DNA of 64,000 nt from Flavobacterium sp. (GCF_027483985.1 NZ_JAIXTJ010000025.1:1-64000), one strand, 5' to 3'. Shown: positions 30,464 to 40,344, counted from the stretch's first letter. The notes: generated by a model from the letters alone, not told the origin. Numbers and translations: made by a program.

Positions 30464-32497
30464 ATGAAAGTATTACAATTTCCATTAGTAAGGATTACGC
30501 TTTGTTTTGTAGGAGGAATAATTTTTTCTCAATTCACAAAACCACACTTATTATTACTCATTATACTGCTTTTTTGCGGCCTTGGTTCATTATGCTTTTT
30601 ATATTTTAAAACAAAAAAAGAATTACTTCAAAATTCATCCTTTGGTATAGCGACACTTTTTACCTCATTTGTTATAGGAATGTTTGCTTTAAGTAGTAGT
30701 AATCAAACCTTAAATAAAAATCATTATTTACATCAAATAAACGCAGAAGATAACGAAATAACTTGTGAATTAATTATCAAAGAAAAACTTAAAAATACAT
30801 TAAACAATGATCGATATGTTGTTGAAACAATTCAGATAAATGATAAAAAGAGTTATGGCAAATTAATACTGAATATCCGAAAAGATAGCACGCTTCCAAT
30901 AATTGAAGTCGGTTCACAACTGTATGTTGATGGAACGTTTTACAAAAATCGAAAACCAAATAATCCTAATCAATTTGATTATGGCAAATACCTTGTAAAC
31001 CAACAAATTTATGCTCAAGTTTATGCAGATGCGAATGATGTAAAAATTAATCCAATTATTGCTAAAAGCATTTCTTACTATGCTAGTAAACTACGAAACA
31101 GAATTATAAAAAATCTAGAGAAAAACAACTTTAACAAAACTGAATTAGGCGTTGTAGTAGCGCTTATTCTCGGTCAGCAACAAGATATTTCACAAGAAGT
31201 CATTCGCGATTATCAATATGCTGGAGCAGTACATGTTTTATCGGTTTCTGGATTGCATGTTGGCTGTATTTTACTTTTTGTCACTTTCTTGTTAAAACCA
31301 ATTCCTAATACCAAAAGAGGTTCGTTTATAAAATTAATTCTTGTCATTGTATCGCTTTGGACTTTTGGAATTCTAGCAGGATTAGCACCATCTGTAGTTC
31401 GATCAGTAACCATGTTTTCGTTTGTAGCTGTTGGAATGTTTTTAAGACGAAGCATAAATATTTATAATACTTTACTCACTTCTGCATTGCTAATATTATT
31501 AATTAAGCCTTCCTTTTTATTTGATATTGGATTTCAACTAAGTTATGTAGCGCTATTTTTTATTGTTTGGTTGCAACCTCTACTGACTTCTATTTGGACA
31601 CCTAAAAACAAAATTGTTTCTTACTTTTGGGATATTATTACTGTATCATTTGCTGCTCAAATTGGAACATTCCCTTTAAGTATCTATTATTTTCATCAAT
31701 TTCCAGGATTGTTTTTTATTACCAACATCGTCATTCTTCCGGGATTGAGTATAATTCTTGGAATTGGAGTTGTAGTAATGTTATTAGCTGCTTTTAATGT
31801 TGTATGGATTCCGCTTATGAAAGTACTTGAATGGAGCATTTGGTTTTTAAATAAAATCATTTCGTGGGTAGCCTCATTTGAAGATTTCATATTTAAAGAT
31901 ATATCGCTAACATCAGCAATGATGTGGAGTTGCTATTTTGTAGTTATCGGATTAGTATTGTGGTTTAAAAAACCAACATTTAAAAAATTGGCATTTAGTT
32001 TTATTGCCCTACTATCACTACAATTATTTACTTTATATGCTAATCATAGTAGTCAGAAAAATAATGAGTTTATTGTTTTTAATAAGAAAAAAACAACCAT
32101 CATCACTGAAAGACTCGGAAACAAGGTCACACTTTATAGCAATGATAGCATCCTAAAAACTAGTGATGATAATTTAGCACTAAAATCCTATTTAGTGGCT
32201 AATTTTTGTAAAGTTGAAAAGAAGAAAAACCTATCGAATTTATATTATTTCAAAGACAAAAAGATACTTTTAATAGATAGCTCGGCTGTATTTTTAGAAG
32301 AAGCACAACCAGATGTTGTAATCATCACAAGTTCTCCAAAAATAAATTTAGAGCGAATGTTACAATCTTGGAAACCCAAACAAATTGTGGTTGATGCAAC
32401 TAATTTTAAAAGCTATATAAAAGTGTGGCGAGAAACTTGTAGAAAAGAAAAAATCCCTTTTCACGATACATCAGAAAAGGGATTTTATAAATTATAA
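30464..32497 (+). CDS. comEC: ComEC/Rec2-family DNA uptake channel protein
   Basis: The 677-aa polytopic membrane protein has an N-terminal pair of membrane segments, a DUF4131/OB-fold periplasmic domain (about 95-200) and the Competence core (about 215-480) with VVALILGQQQDISQEVIRDY, AGAVHVLSVSGLHVGC and GLAPSVVRSVTMFSFVAVG. ComEC moves single-stranded DNA across the inner membrane in transformation. The C-terminal part (about 520-677) is where longer homologues carry a metallo-beta-lactamase-like domain; here no HxHxDH is present and the domain looks short and degenerate. The final codons contain a terminator hairpin for the opposite gene, and the stop abuts the opposite stop with no gap. 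Confidence 0.9.
   Translation: MKVLQFPLVRITLCFVGGIIFSQFTKPHLLLLIILLFCGLGSLCFLYFKTKKELLQNSSFGIATLFTSFVIGMFALSSSNQTLNKNHYLHQINAEDNEITCELIIKEKLKNTLNNDRYVVETIQINDKKSYGKLILNIRKDSTLPIIEVGSQLYVDGTFYKNRKPNNPNQFDYGKYLVNQQIYAQVYADANDVKINPIIAKSISYYASKLRNRIIKNLEKNNFNKTELGVVVALILGQQQDISQEVIRDYQYAGAVHVLSVSGLHVGCILLFVTFLLKPIPNTKRGSFIKLILVIVSLWTFGILAGLAPSVVRSVTMFSFVAVGMFLRRSINIYNTLLTSALLILLIKPSFLFDIGFQLSYVALFFIVWLQPLLTSIWTPKNKIVSYFWDIITVSFAAQIGTFPLSIYYFHQFPGLFFITNIVILPGLSIILGIGVVVMLLAAFNVVWIPLMKVLEWSIWFLNKIISWVASFEDFIFKDISLTSAMMWSCYFVVIGLVLWFKKPTFKKLAFSFIALLSLQLFTLYANHSSQKNNEFIVFNKKKTTIITERLGNKVTLYSNDSILKTSDDNLALKSYLVANFCKVEKKKNLSNLYYFKDKKILLIDSSAVFLEEAQPDVVIITSSPKINLERMLQSWKPKQIVVDATNFKSYIKVWRETCRKEKIPFHDTSEKGFYKL
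32450..32486 (-). terminator. minus-strand terminator embedded in the comEC coding end
   Basis: Perfect 12-bp stem AAAATCCCTTTT (32450-32461) with AAAAGGGATTTT (32475-32486), 13-base loop. On the minus strand it is followed by TTTTTTCTTTT, a good termination signal for the thioredoxin gene. On the plus strand only TTTTAT follows. It lies inside the last 16 codons of comEC. Confidence 0.75.
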
Positions 32498-33025
32498 TTA
32501 AGCTTTTTTCTTCTTAGCTTCTTTTTTTGCAGCCTTTTGTTCATCAGCAGTGTAAGGAACAAAATTGGCAATCATTTTATTAGCAACATCTAACCAAGCT
32601 TTTGGTCCACCAGCAAGATATCCTGTGGTACCTAATTGTTCAAAGCTAGTTTTACCATCAATTGGCGCACCAGGTTTTGCAAACCACACTGTTGGATAAC
32701 CTCTTACTTGAAAAAATTGTTGCAATTGGTTATTTTGAATTTTTAAAGCATCACTTTGTGGTGTTCTTCTCGGAAAATCTAATTCCACTAAAACTACTTT
32801 TTCTTTTGCCCAAGTTTCAAATTCTGGCGTTTTAAAAACTTCTTTTTGAAGTCTTATACACCAACCACACCAGTCACTTCCGGTAAAAAACAAGAATAAT
32901 GGTTTATTTTCTTTTTTAGAAATAGCAATAGCTTCATCGATATTAGTATGCCAAGTCAATTTTTCTTGCGCTTGAATCGTCAAGGAAGAGATAGCAAATA
33001 CTAGTGTTAAAAATAATCTTTTCAT
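32498..33025 (-). CDS. periplasmic thioredoxin-family protein
   Basis: The 175-aa protein has a signal peptide (MKRLFLTLVFAISSLTIQAQ) and a thioredoxin fold with active site CGWC in FTGSDWCGWCIRLQKEVF (about residues 51-54), the form typical of the thioredoxin_7/DsbD-gamma-like group. The cis-Pro is in VRGYPTVWF. A Lys/Ala-rich tail ends the protein. It is probably a periplasmic thiol-disulphide or reductant-transfer protein. The minus-strand -7 element TATATTTG lies at 33045-33052, and termination is inside the convergent comEC gene. Confidence 0.88.
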   Translation of the reverse strand: MKRLFLTLVFAISSLTIQAQEKLTWHTNIDEAIAISKKENKPLFLFFTGSDWCGWCIRLQKEVFKTPEFETWAKEKVVLVELDFPRRTPQSDALKIQNNQLQQFFQVRGYPTVWFAKPGAPIDGKTSFEQLGTTGYLAGGPKAWLDVANKMIANFVPYTADEQKAAKKEAKKKKA

Positions 33026-33044
33026 TTTATATAATTTTATAGTA

Positions 33045-33052
33045 CAAATATA
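33045..33052 (-). promoter_or_regulatory. -7 element for the thioredoxin-family gene
   Basis: TATATTTG on the minus strand exactly matches TAnnTTTG, 20 bases before the ATG at 33025. Confidence 0.5.
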
Positions 33053-33079
33053 TTCAAAAATAATACCAAATAATGTCAG

Positions 33080-34591
33080 CTACTTTACTTCTTGCATTAG
33101 TTTTTTTATCAAAGGTGAAATTATAATAAGAACAACACCGGCAATCAAAGCATAAATACCCAACTGGTAATATCCATTAGCATATACGTTTAATTTATCT
33201 AGATTGGATGCATTTTCGGATGCTTCGGCGATATTGGCACCAAGTATTCCTGCAAAATATTGACCATAAGCACTCGCCAAAAACCACATACCCATAATTA
33301 CAGCTTGCGTTTTTTGAGGCGATAATTTTGTCATGGCAGACATTCCGATTGGAGATAAACAAAGTTCTCCGAAAGTGATTATGAACCAACCAAACGTGAA
33401 AATCCCCAAAGAAGTTCTTCCGTTTGCGTCAGCGAAAAATTTGGTGTAATAAAAAATCCAAAAACCAGCTGCAAGAAATAGAAAGGCTAAGCCAAATTTA
33501 ATTACGGTATTTGGTTCAAATTTTCTTTTATTCATCCATAACCAAACTAATCCAACTATGGCAGCAAAACCAATTACAAATAATGAATTAGCAGCATTAT
33601 TAACACCATTCGGACTCAAGGTTACGCCTAAAATGTCATTATTCAAATTATTTGCGGCAAACAGACTTAAAGAACCGCCACTTTGCTCGAAAAAAGCCCA
33701 AAAGACAATCGAAAAAAGCATAAAAATTACTGCTGCAACTAACTTTTTATTTTCTGAAAAACTAAAATTTCTCATTTCAATTAGTAAATAAACCAATGAT
33801 AATGGTCCAATAAAAATCATAAACCATTTGGTATATTCTACATTTTTTACCATTAAAATTATTAAGGGAACGATCAGTAGCGAACCAATAATTACAAAAA
33901 ACTCCAACCTTTTTTTGCTTGAATTTTCCAAGTGATTTATAGGAGAAAGACCTATTGGACCTAAACTTTTTTGGGTTTGAGTGAAAGTTAGCAGACTAAT
34001 AATCATCACAACAGCAGCAAATCCGAAACCTACATTCCATCTTAAATTTTCTGGAACTAAAGATTGCCACATCGAACCTTCGGCCACAGCAATACAAATG
34101 TAACCGCCAATCAAGGCACCAAGATTTACACCCATATAAAAGAACGAAAAACCCGCGTCTCTTCTCGGATCATCATTTTTGTAAAGTTGCCCAACCATTG
34201 AAGAAATATTTGGTTTGAAGAAACCCGTTCCAACAATAGTAAAACCTAATCCAATAAAGAAAAAACTCTTTGGATCAATAGCTAGAATTACACTTCCTAC
34301 AATCATTAAAATTCCGCCCCAAAATAGAGATTTTCGTAAACCTAAAATTTTGTCTGCAAATAAACCTCCTATGAATGTGAAGGCATAAACCCACGCTTGC
34401 GTTGCACCATATTGTAAATTGGCCATTTTTTCATCCATAGCAAGATGGTTGACCATAAAAACCACCAACATTCCGCGCATTCCGTAGAAGCAAAAACGTT
34501 CCCACATTTCGCTAAAGAATAAATACCAAAGTTGTTTTGGATACTTTCCTTTAAAATTTTGAATTTCTTCTATTGATTGATTGATTTCCAT
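33080..34591 (-). CDS. POT-family proton-coupled peptide transporter (1)
   Basis: The 503-aa MFS protein has 12 to 14 predicted membrane segments and the peptide-transporter signature FFSEMWERFCFYGMRGMLVV, with the ExxERF motif for proton coupling, then FGGATQAWVY-like and GTGFFKPNISSMVGQLY, FFYMGVNLGALIGGY (PTR2 signatures). These carriers import di- and tripeptides with protons across the inner membrane. It starts 2 bases after the stop of the next POT gene, so the two form one unit. It is the most downstream gene of the peptide block. Confidence 0.92.
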   Translation of the reverse strand: MEINQSIEEIQNFKGKYPKQLWYLFFSEMWERFCFYGMRGMLVVFMVNHLAMDEKMANLQYGATQAWVYAFTFIGGLFADKILGLRKSLFWGGILMIVGSVILAIDPKSFFFIGLGFTIVGTGFFKPNISSMVGQLYKNDDPRRDAGFSFFYMGVNLGALIGGYICIAVAEGSMWQSLVPENLRWNVGFGFAAVVMIISLLTFTQTQKSLGPIGLSPINHLENSSKKRLEFFVIIGSLLIVPLIILMVKNVEYTKWFMIFIGPLSLVYLLIEMRNFSFSENKKLVAAVIFMLFSIVFWAFFEQSGGSLSLFAANNLNNDILGVTLSPNGVNNAANSLFVIGFAAIVGLVWLWMNKRKFEPNTVIKFGLAFLFLAAGFWIFYYTKFFADANGRTSLGIFTFGWFIITFGELCLSPIGMSAMTKLSPQKTQAVIMGMWFLASAYGQYFAGILGANIAEASENASNLDKLNVYANGYYQLGIYALIAGVVLIIISPLIKKLMQEVK

Positions 34592-34593
34592 AC

Positions 34594-36252
34594 TTAATTT
34601 ATTCCGTGGTCTTTCATTACTTTATTTAAATTTTTTACTAAAGCAAACATTAGCACAGTGGCAAACATCAATAATCCAAAGTTTACCCAAAAGAAATTAG
34701 CTTTATCATCATAAGAATCCCACATACTGGCTAAAACTCCAGATAATTTGTTACCTATTGAGGTAGCTAAAAACCATCCGCCCATCATTAAAGCGGTAAT
34801 GTTTTTAGGAGATAATTTAGACACAATTGACAATCCCATTGGACTCAAGAATAATTCTCCAATAGTAATCACTCCGTAATTTGCAACCAACCACCAAACT
34901 GATACTTTTTCGGTTCCGTTATTGCCGATATGAACCGCAGCAACCATCACTAAAACCGACAATGCCGAAATTAATAACCCGAAAGCAATTTTCGTTGGAG
35001 TTGATGGTTCTTTTTTTCTACTTCTTAAAAAGGTAAAAAAGGCGACAACAAGTGGTGTTAAAATAATGACCCAACCTGGATTTATAGATTGACTCAAATT
35101 GGTTGCCCAAATACTAACTTTACTACCTTCTTGTGGTGTACTTTCTTTAGAGGAATTTCTAAAATAAACCGGATAATCAACTACTTTTTTTACCGATCCA
35201 TTTTCTTTTTGAAGTCTGAAACTAGCATCATACAGCTCGGTCGAGTCTTTTTTATACTCAATTTCTTTGGACAATTTAAGATTACTAAAAACCGCTTGTG
35301 TCGTTCCGCTTATTTCTCTATCAGTATACCTATCAGCCCAAGTGTTCAATGCAGAACCATTTAATTTAAACACGGCCCAAAATAAAATTACAACTGCAAA
35401 TATCGAAAGTAATGCTCCTATCGGACGCTTTTCTTCAGCTTTGGCTTTGAAATACAAACTACCATAAAAATAGATTACAGGAATACAAGCAAAAATAAAT
35501 GCATCAGTACTATCAGAACCAAAAATCGCGCTATTGGTGTTAGTATCAGATGCTACTCCTTTGATTAACCAACCAATTACTCCAAAAACCACTGAAGGAA
35601 CTAAAATATATAATACTATTTTTGAAAAAGGCATATCGCCTTCTTGAATTCCTTTTTTATCGGTTTTGTCACCATAATGTTTTGTTCCTAAAAGGAATAC
35701 AATTACACCAATAAACATTCCGACTCCAGCAGCCATAAAGGCATATTGCCAACCAAGTAAAATTTGTAAAGCAGCGCCAAAAAAGTTACAAATGAAAGCA
35801 CCAACATTTATACCCATATAGAAAATATTGTATCCTTCGTCTTTCTTTGCTTTATACTCGTCTTCGTTATAGAAATTACCTAATAATGTTGAAATATTGG
35901 GTTTGAAAAAACCGTTTCCTACAATTACTAAAGTCATAGCAACATATAACATTGGTAAACTATGAATTCCCATCATAAAATAACCTGCACCCATCATCAA
36001 TCCACCAATTACAATAGATTTTTTGTAGCCCAAATACCTATCGGCAACTAAACCTCCAATGAATGGCGTTAAAAAAACTAAAGCGATGAAAGTTCCATAT
36101 AAATCGGACGCTTCTTTTTCGGTCATTGCAAAACCAGCTTCAACATCTTTAAGATACAAAGTAAAAATTCCGATCATTAAATAATAACCAAAACGTTCCC
36201 ACATTTCAGATAAAAATAAGTAAGGCAATGCTTTAGGATGACTTTTCCACAT
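34594..36252 (-). CDS. POT-family proton-coupled peptide transporter (2)
   Basis: A 552-aa paralogue of its neighbours: LFLSEMWERFGYYLMIGIFT carries the ExxERF motif, with VGNGFFKPNISTLLGNFY and IFYMGINVGAFICNFFGAAL as PTR2 signatures. It has an additional hydrophilic insert (about 310-390; EYKKDSTELYDASFRLQKEN) between two membrane segments, likely a periplasmic domain as seen in some POT members, which the other two copies lack. A terminator hairpin lies between it and the third POT gene, implying its own promoter. Confidence 0.92.
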   Translation of the reverse strand: MWKSHPKALPYLFLSEMWERFGYYLMIGIFTLYLKDVEAGFAMTEKEASDLYGTFIALVFLTPFIGGLVADRYLGYKKSIVIGGLMMGAGYFMMGIHSLPMLYVAMTLVIVGNGFFKPNISTLLGNFYNEDEYKAKKDEGYNIFYMGINVGAFICNFFGAALQILLGWQYAFMAAGVGMFIGVIVFLLGTKHYGDKTDKKGIQEGDMPFSKIVLYILVPSVVFGVIGWLIKGVASDTNTNSAIFGSDSTDAFIFACIPVIYFYGSLYFKAKAEEKRPIGALLSIFAVVILFWAVFKLNGSALNTWADRYTDREISGTTQAVFSNLKLSKEIEYKKDSTELYDASFRLQKENGSVKKVVDYPVYFRNSSKESTPQEGSKVSIWATNLSQSINPGWVIILTPLVVAFFTFLRSRKKEPSTPTKIAFGLLISALSVLVMVAAVHIGNNGTEKVSVWWLVANYGVITIGELFLSPMGLSIVSKLSPKNITALMMGGWFLATSIGNKLSGVLASMWDSYDDKANFFWVNFGLLMFATVLMFALVKNLNKVMKDHGIN

Positions 36253-36272
36253 AATAATTCAATTTAAAAAAA

Positions 36273-36301
36273 CAAACCTACAAGGATTTCTTGTAGGTTT
36301 G
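36273..36301 (-). terminator. terminator between two peptide transporter genes
   Basis: Perfect 12-bp stem CAAACCTACAAG (36273-36284) with CTTGTAGGTTTG (36290-36301) and a 5-base loop. On the minus strand it is followed by TTTTTTT, so it ends the dipeptidyl-peptidase/POT-3 unit before POT-2. Confidence 0.8.
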
Positions 36302-36330
36302 AAAGATATAAAAATATTTTTAAATAATGA

Positions 36331-38004
36331 TTAGCGTACGCCGTGCATCATTTTTTTCAATTTTGGTGTTAATGCTAATAAAATTACCGCAGCTAATCCG
36401 CAAAGAATAACGAAAACCATAAAGAATTCGAATAAATTATGAATTTCAAAACCTGCGAAAACTGGATTGGTTGGACTAATTTGGTTTTTTTCTAAAAGCG
36501 TTAATTGCTCGGCAGACAAAGTGATTTTTTTATCTAGAACTGCTTGCAAATCGATTCCAAGTTCTTTTGCTTTATTGAATTTATCTCCAGTTGCAGGTAA
36601 GATTGAACCTAAAGTTCCAGCCAATGCATATCCAGAAGCATTTGATAAAAAGAAAACTCCGTATAATAATGAAGAGAATCTTTTTGGAGATAATTTACCA
36701 ACTAGTGACAATCCGATTGGAGACAAACAAAGTTCAGCACAAGTTTGAATTAAATATAAAAGAATTAACCATTTGATAGCAAGTAAACCATTATTTCCTA
36801 AATCTTTTACGTTGTAAGCGATGATAAAATAACTTAAAGCGATTAATGCTAAACCAACTGCTTGTTTAACAGGAGAAATTGGTTCTCTGTCTTTACTTCT
36901 CAAATAATCCCATAACATACTGAAAGGAACTGCAAATGCTACAACAAATAATCCGTTAAAAATTTGAACCATAGATGGAGGCATATTGTATCCAAAGAAA
37001 TTTCTATCGGTTTGATTATCTGCAATAAATGTTAAAGAAGAACCTGCTTGTTCAAATGCAGCCCAGAAAAAGATCACAAAGAATGCAACAATATAAATTA
37101 CTAATATTCTATCTCTTTCAACTTTTGTTAGCGATGTATCAGAAATAATTAATCCGGCAAGAGATAAACCACTAGCATAAATTAATGAATAGATAAAGTT
37201 TTGTCCGAAAACAAAATGAAATACTAATCCTAATCCGAAGAATGCTACAACAGCTCCAATTAAAGCTGTTTGAGAGAAAACTGCTTTTTGAGACTCACCT
37301 TCTTCATAATCTGAAGCATCATTTTTAGATGGTAATCCACCTAAAGGTTTTCCTTCTGGAGTTACAACATATTTATTTTTAAGAAAATAAAATACTGCAG
37401 TTCCAATTAACATTGCAAGTGAAGCCGCTAAAAATCCCCATTTGAAAGCATGGATATCTCTAATTCCTTCAGAATCTTTAACATCACCTACAATTGGACA
37501 AATCAACTGACCTAAAAAAGCTCCTAAGTTGATTCCCATATAGAAAATCGTAAAAGCTGTATCTAATTTACTTTTTTCTTGTTTTGGATATAAGCTACCA
37601 ACCATTGATGAGATATTTGGCTTAAAGAAACCATTCCCGAATATAATAATTCCTAATGCAGACCACATTAGCATATTGGCTAAACTTAAATTTGTACCGA
37701 ATATTGATGCACTAAAAAACAATAAAAATTGTCCAACTGCCATCATTAATCCTCCAAGTAAAATACAATTTCTGTTTCCAAAAAATCTATCGGCAATAAA
37801 TCCTCCTAACATTGGTGTTAAATAACAAAGTCCTAAAAATCCTCCATATATTAATGAAGCATCTTCTTCTTTCATCATTAGAGAATTTACTAAGAACAAT
37901 GTTAAGATCGCTCGCATTCCGTAGAAATTGAATCGCTCCCACATTTCGGTTCCAAATAATACCCAAAGTCCTTTTGGATGTCCTGTTTTTACTGTTTCAC
38001 TCAT
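36331..38004 (-). CDS. POT-family proton-coupled peptide transporter (3)
   Basis: 557 aa; LFGTEMWERFNFYGMRAILT carries the ExxERF motif, followed by GNGFFKPNISSMVGSLYPKQ and IFYMGINLGAFLGQLICPIV. About 14 membrane segments are visible, with a Lys/Glu loop around 205-235. Near the C-terminus a soluble stretch of about 50 residues (AKELGIDLQAVLDKKITLSA) sits between the last two membrane segments. It lies 30 bases downstream of the dipeptidyl peptidase gene, so the enzyme that releases dipeptides and the carrier that could import them are co-expressed. Confidence 0.93.
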   Translation of the reverse strand: MSETVKTGHPKGLWVLFGTEMWERFNFYGMRAILTLFLVNSLMMKEEDASLIYGGFLGLCYLTPMLGGFIADRFFGNRNCILLGGLMMAVGQFLLFFSASIFGTNLSLANMLMWSALGIIIFGNGFFKPNISSMVGSLYPKQEKSKLDTAFTIFYMGINLGAFLGQLICPIVGDVKDSEGIRDIHAFKWGFLAASLAMLIGTAVFYFLKNKYVVTPEGKPLGGLPSKNDASDYEEGESQKAVFSQTALIGAVVAFFGLGLVFHFVFGQNFIYSLIYASGLSLAGLIISDTSLTKVERDRILVIYIVAFFVIFFWAAFEQAGSSLTFIADNQTDRNFFGYNMPPSMVQIFNGLFVVAFAVPFSMLWDYLRSKDREPISPVKQAVGLALIALSYFIIAYNVKDLGNNGLLAIKWLILLYLIQTCAELCLSPIGLSLVGKLSPKRFSSLLYGVFFLSNASGYALAGTLGSILPATGDKFNKAKELGIDLQAVLDKKITLSAEQLTLLEKNQISPTNPVFAGFEIHNLFEFFMVFVILCGLAAVILLALTPKLKKMMHGVR

Positions 38005-38034
38005 TTTAATTTATTTTAGTTTGTAATTAGTTGA

Positions 38035-40203
38035 TTATAATTTCTCTTTAATGTAATTCGTCATTTTATTATACAATTGGATTCTTGTTTTACCACCAAA
38101 TATTCCGTGGTTCTTATCAGGATAAATTGCCCAATCAAATTGTTTGTTAGCCTGAATTAGAGCTTCAATCATTTGCATTGAATTTTGAACATGTACATTA
38201 TCATCAGCAGTTCCGTGAATTAATAAAAAGTTACCTTTTAATTTACTCACGTGATTTATTGGTGAATTATCGTCATAGCCGCTTGCGTTTTCTTGTGGTG
38301 TTGTCATGTATCTTTCCGTATAAATACTATCATAGAATCTCCAATTAGTTACTGGAGCAACCGCAATTGCCATTTTGAAAACATCAGCACCTTTGAACAA
38401 ACAATTGCTTGACATAAATCCGCCATAAGACCAGCCAAATATACCAATTCTAGCTTTATCTACATAAGCATAACTTCCAATAACTTTAGCAGCATCGATT
38501 TGATCTTCAACTTCAAATTTCCCTAGCTCTTTTTGAGTACATTTCTTGAAGTTAGCACCTTTAAATCCGGTACCTCTTCCGTCAACACAAGCCACGATAT
38601 AACCTTGTTGCGTTAACATCATAAACCACATATCATTGGTATCTAACCAATTGTTAGCTACTTCTTGTGAACCTGGACCTGAATATTGAAACATAAAAAC
38701 GGGATACTTTTTAGTTGCATCAAAATCTTTTGGTTTGATCATCCAAGCGTTTAATTTATTTCCTTTTTCTGTAGTTAATTCAAAAAACTCTTTGTTTGGT
38801 AAATCATATTTCTTTAATTTATCAAGCAGAGCCGTGTTATCAACAATAGATTGCACTTGTTTACCGTCTTTTGAACTGTTTAAAGTATAAGTTGGCGGCA
38901 CTGTAGCACTTGAAAATGAATTAATAAAATAAGTAAAGTCTGGACTAAATGTTGCTCCATTTGTACCAACTTGTTGTGTCAATTTTACTTTCTTTTTTCC
39001 GTCAAGCGAAATTTTGTAAACATCTCTAATTATTGAACCATTTTCTACCGATTGATAGAAAACAGTTTTAGTTTTTTCATCAAAACCGTAGTAAGAAGTC
39101 ACTTCCCAATTTCCTTTGGTAACTTGATTTTTTAATTTACCATTTTTATCATACAGATAGATATGATTAAAACCATCTTTTTCTGAAGTCCAAATGAAAC
39201 TATTGTCATTTAAAAACGTTAAATTATCCGTTACATCAACGTAGGCTTTGTCTTTTTCGTTTAAAACGACTTTAGCAACAGCTGTAGTTGCGTCAACAAA
39301 AATCAAATCTAAATTATCTTGGTGACGATTTAAAACCTGAACCGAAACTAAATTAGCATCTTTTGTCCATTGAATTCTTGCTATATAAAAATCAGAGTAA
39401 TTTCCTAAATTAATTGGCTGAGAAATGTTACCTGCAAGATTATAAATATGTAAAGAAACTACAGCATTCTTTTCGCCAGCTTTTGGATATTTAAAAGTTT
39501 CTGCCGTTGGATATAAATCTTTTTTATATAAATCCATCGAGAATTGTGGCACTTCACTTTCGTCAAAACGAATGTAAGCTAGTTTTTTACTATCTGAACT
39601 CCAATCAAAAGCGCGCACAAAAGCAAATTCTTCTTCATATACCCAATCCGTAATTCCATTGATAACTGCATTTTTTACACCATCGTTAGTTACACGAACT
39701 GCATTTTTAGAAGCAATGTCATAAATATACAAATCATTGGTTTTAGCGAAAGCAATTTTAGTTCCATCAGGCGAAATCGTTGGCTCTTGAACTTGTTCTA
39801 AAACTTTAGTTAATGCTTTTGTTGCAAGATTATACAAATAATAATCGGCAGTAAACGAACGGCGAAAAATGGCATTTGAATTATTAGCGATCAAGATTTG
39901 CTTTTCGTCAGCACTAAAAGTATAGCTATCAATTCCGTCAGACAATTCTTTGAAATCTTTAGTATTGATTAATGTAGCTACCTTTTTTAAAGTAGCAAAA
40001 TCATATAAATCAATTTGTTGCGACCTAGTTGCTCTGTCAGAATTTAAAACCGTATATTGATTGGTGTTTTTCATTGACTGCAACGCGTCCATTCCTTTGG
40101 CACGAAATGCACCTGTGTAAATTTCTTCAACTGATATTTTTTGCTGTGCAACAACCGAAAATGTTGTTAAAAGAAAAAGTGTGATAATTTTAGTAATTTT
40201 CAT
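38035..40203 (-). CDS. dipeptidyl peptidase IV-type serine peptidase (S9)
   Basis: The 722-aa secreted enzyme has a signal peptide (MKITKIITLFLLTTFSVVAQ), an N-terminal eight-bladed propeller (about 40-460; the substrate-anchoring pair is in DWVYEEEFAF) and a C-terminal alpha/beta hydrolase. The catalytic triad is Ser592 in IFGWSYGGF, Asp667 in GTADDNVHV and His699 in NHGIFGG. It removes N-terminal dipeptides with Pro or Ala at position 2, in the periplasm. The three POT transporters downstream would take up the products, making this a peptide-utilization cluster. Confidence 0.94.
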   Translation of the reverse strand: MKITKIITLFLLTTFSVVAQQKISVEEIYTGAFRAKGMDALQSMKNTNQYTVLNSDRATRSQQIDLYDFATLKKVATLINTKDFKELSDGIDSYTFSADEKQILIANNSNAIFRRSFTADYYLYNLATKALTKVLEQVQEPTISPDGTKIAFAKTNDLYIYDIASKNAVRVTNDGVKNAVINGITDWVYEEEFAFVRAFDWSSDSKKLAYIRFDESEVPQFSMDLYKKDLYPTAETFKYPKAGEKNAVVSLHIYNLAGNISQPINLGNYSDFYIARIQWTKDANLVSVQVLNRHQDNLDLIFVDATTAVAKVVLNEKDKAYVDVTDNLTFLNDNSFIWTSEKDGFNHIYLYDKNGKLKNQVTKGNWEVTSYYGFDEKTKTVFYQSVENGSIIRDVYKISLDGKKKVKLTQQVGTNGATFSPDFTYFINSFSSATVPPTYTLNSSKDGKQVQSIVDNTALLDKLKKYDLPNKEFFELTTEKGNKLNAWMIKPKDFDATKKYPVFMFQYSGPGSQEVANNWLDTNDMWFMMLTQQGYIVACVDGRGTGFKGANFKKCTQKELGKFEVEDQIDAAKVIGSYAYVDKARIGIFGWSYGGFMSSNCLFKGADVFKMAIAVAPVTNWRFYDSIYTERYMTTPQENASGYDDNSPINHVSKLKGNFLLIHGTADDNVHVQNSMQMIEALIQANKQFDWAIYPDKNHGIFGGKTRIQLYNKMTNYIKEKL

Positions 40204-40336
40204 TTTTTAGATTGATTATAAAACAAGCCCAATTTTAGTGATTTTTTTGCAAATAAAGGCATATTTTTATGTTAAATGCAATTTTTGGTATTTTTAAATT
40301 CCCTAAAAACAAAATATAAGAATTAATTCTAAAGCG

Positions 40337-40344
40337 TATCTTTG
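40337..40344 (+). promoter_or_regulatory. -7 element for the HMG-CoA reductase gene
   Basis: TATCTTTG followed by C exactly matches TAnnTTTG, 28 bases before ATG 40372. This supports choosing that ATG rather than the one at 40342, which lies inside the promoter element. Confidence 0.6.

Noticed and set aside
31900..32497. Frameshift truncating ComEC
   Set aside because: The C-terminal sequence continues in one frame to a natural stop that abuts the next gene, and no lost domain was found in other frames.
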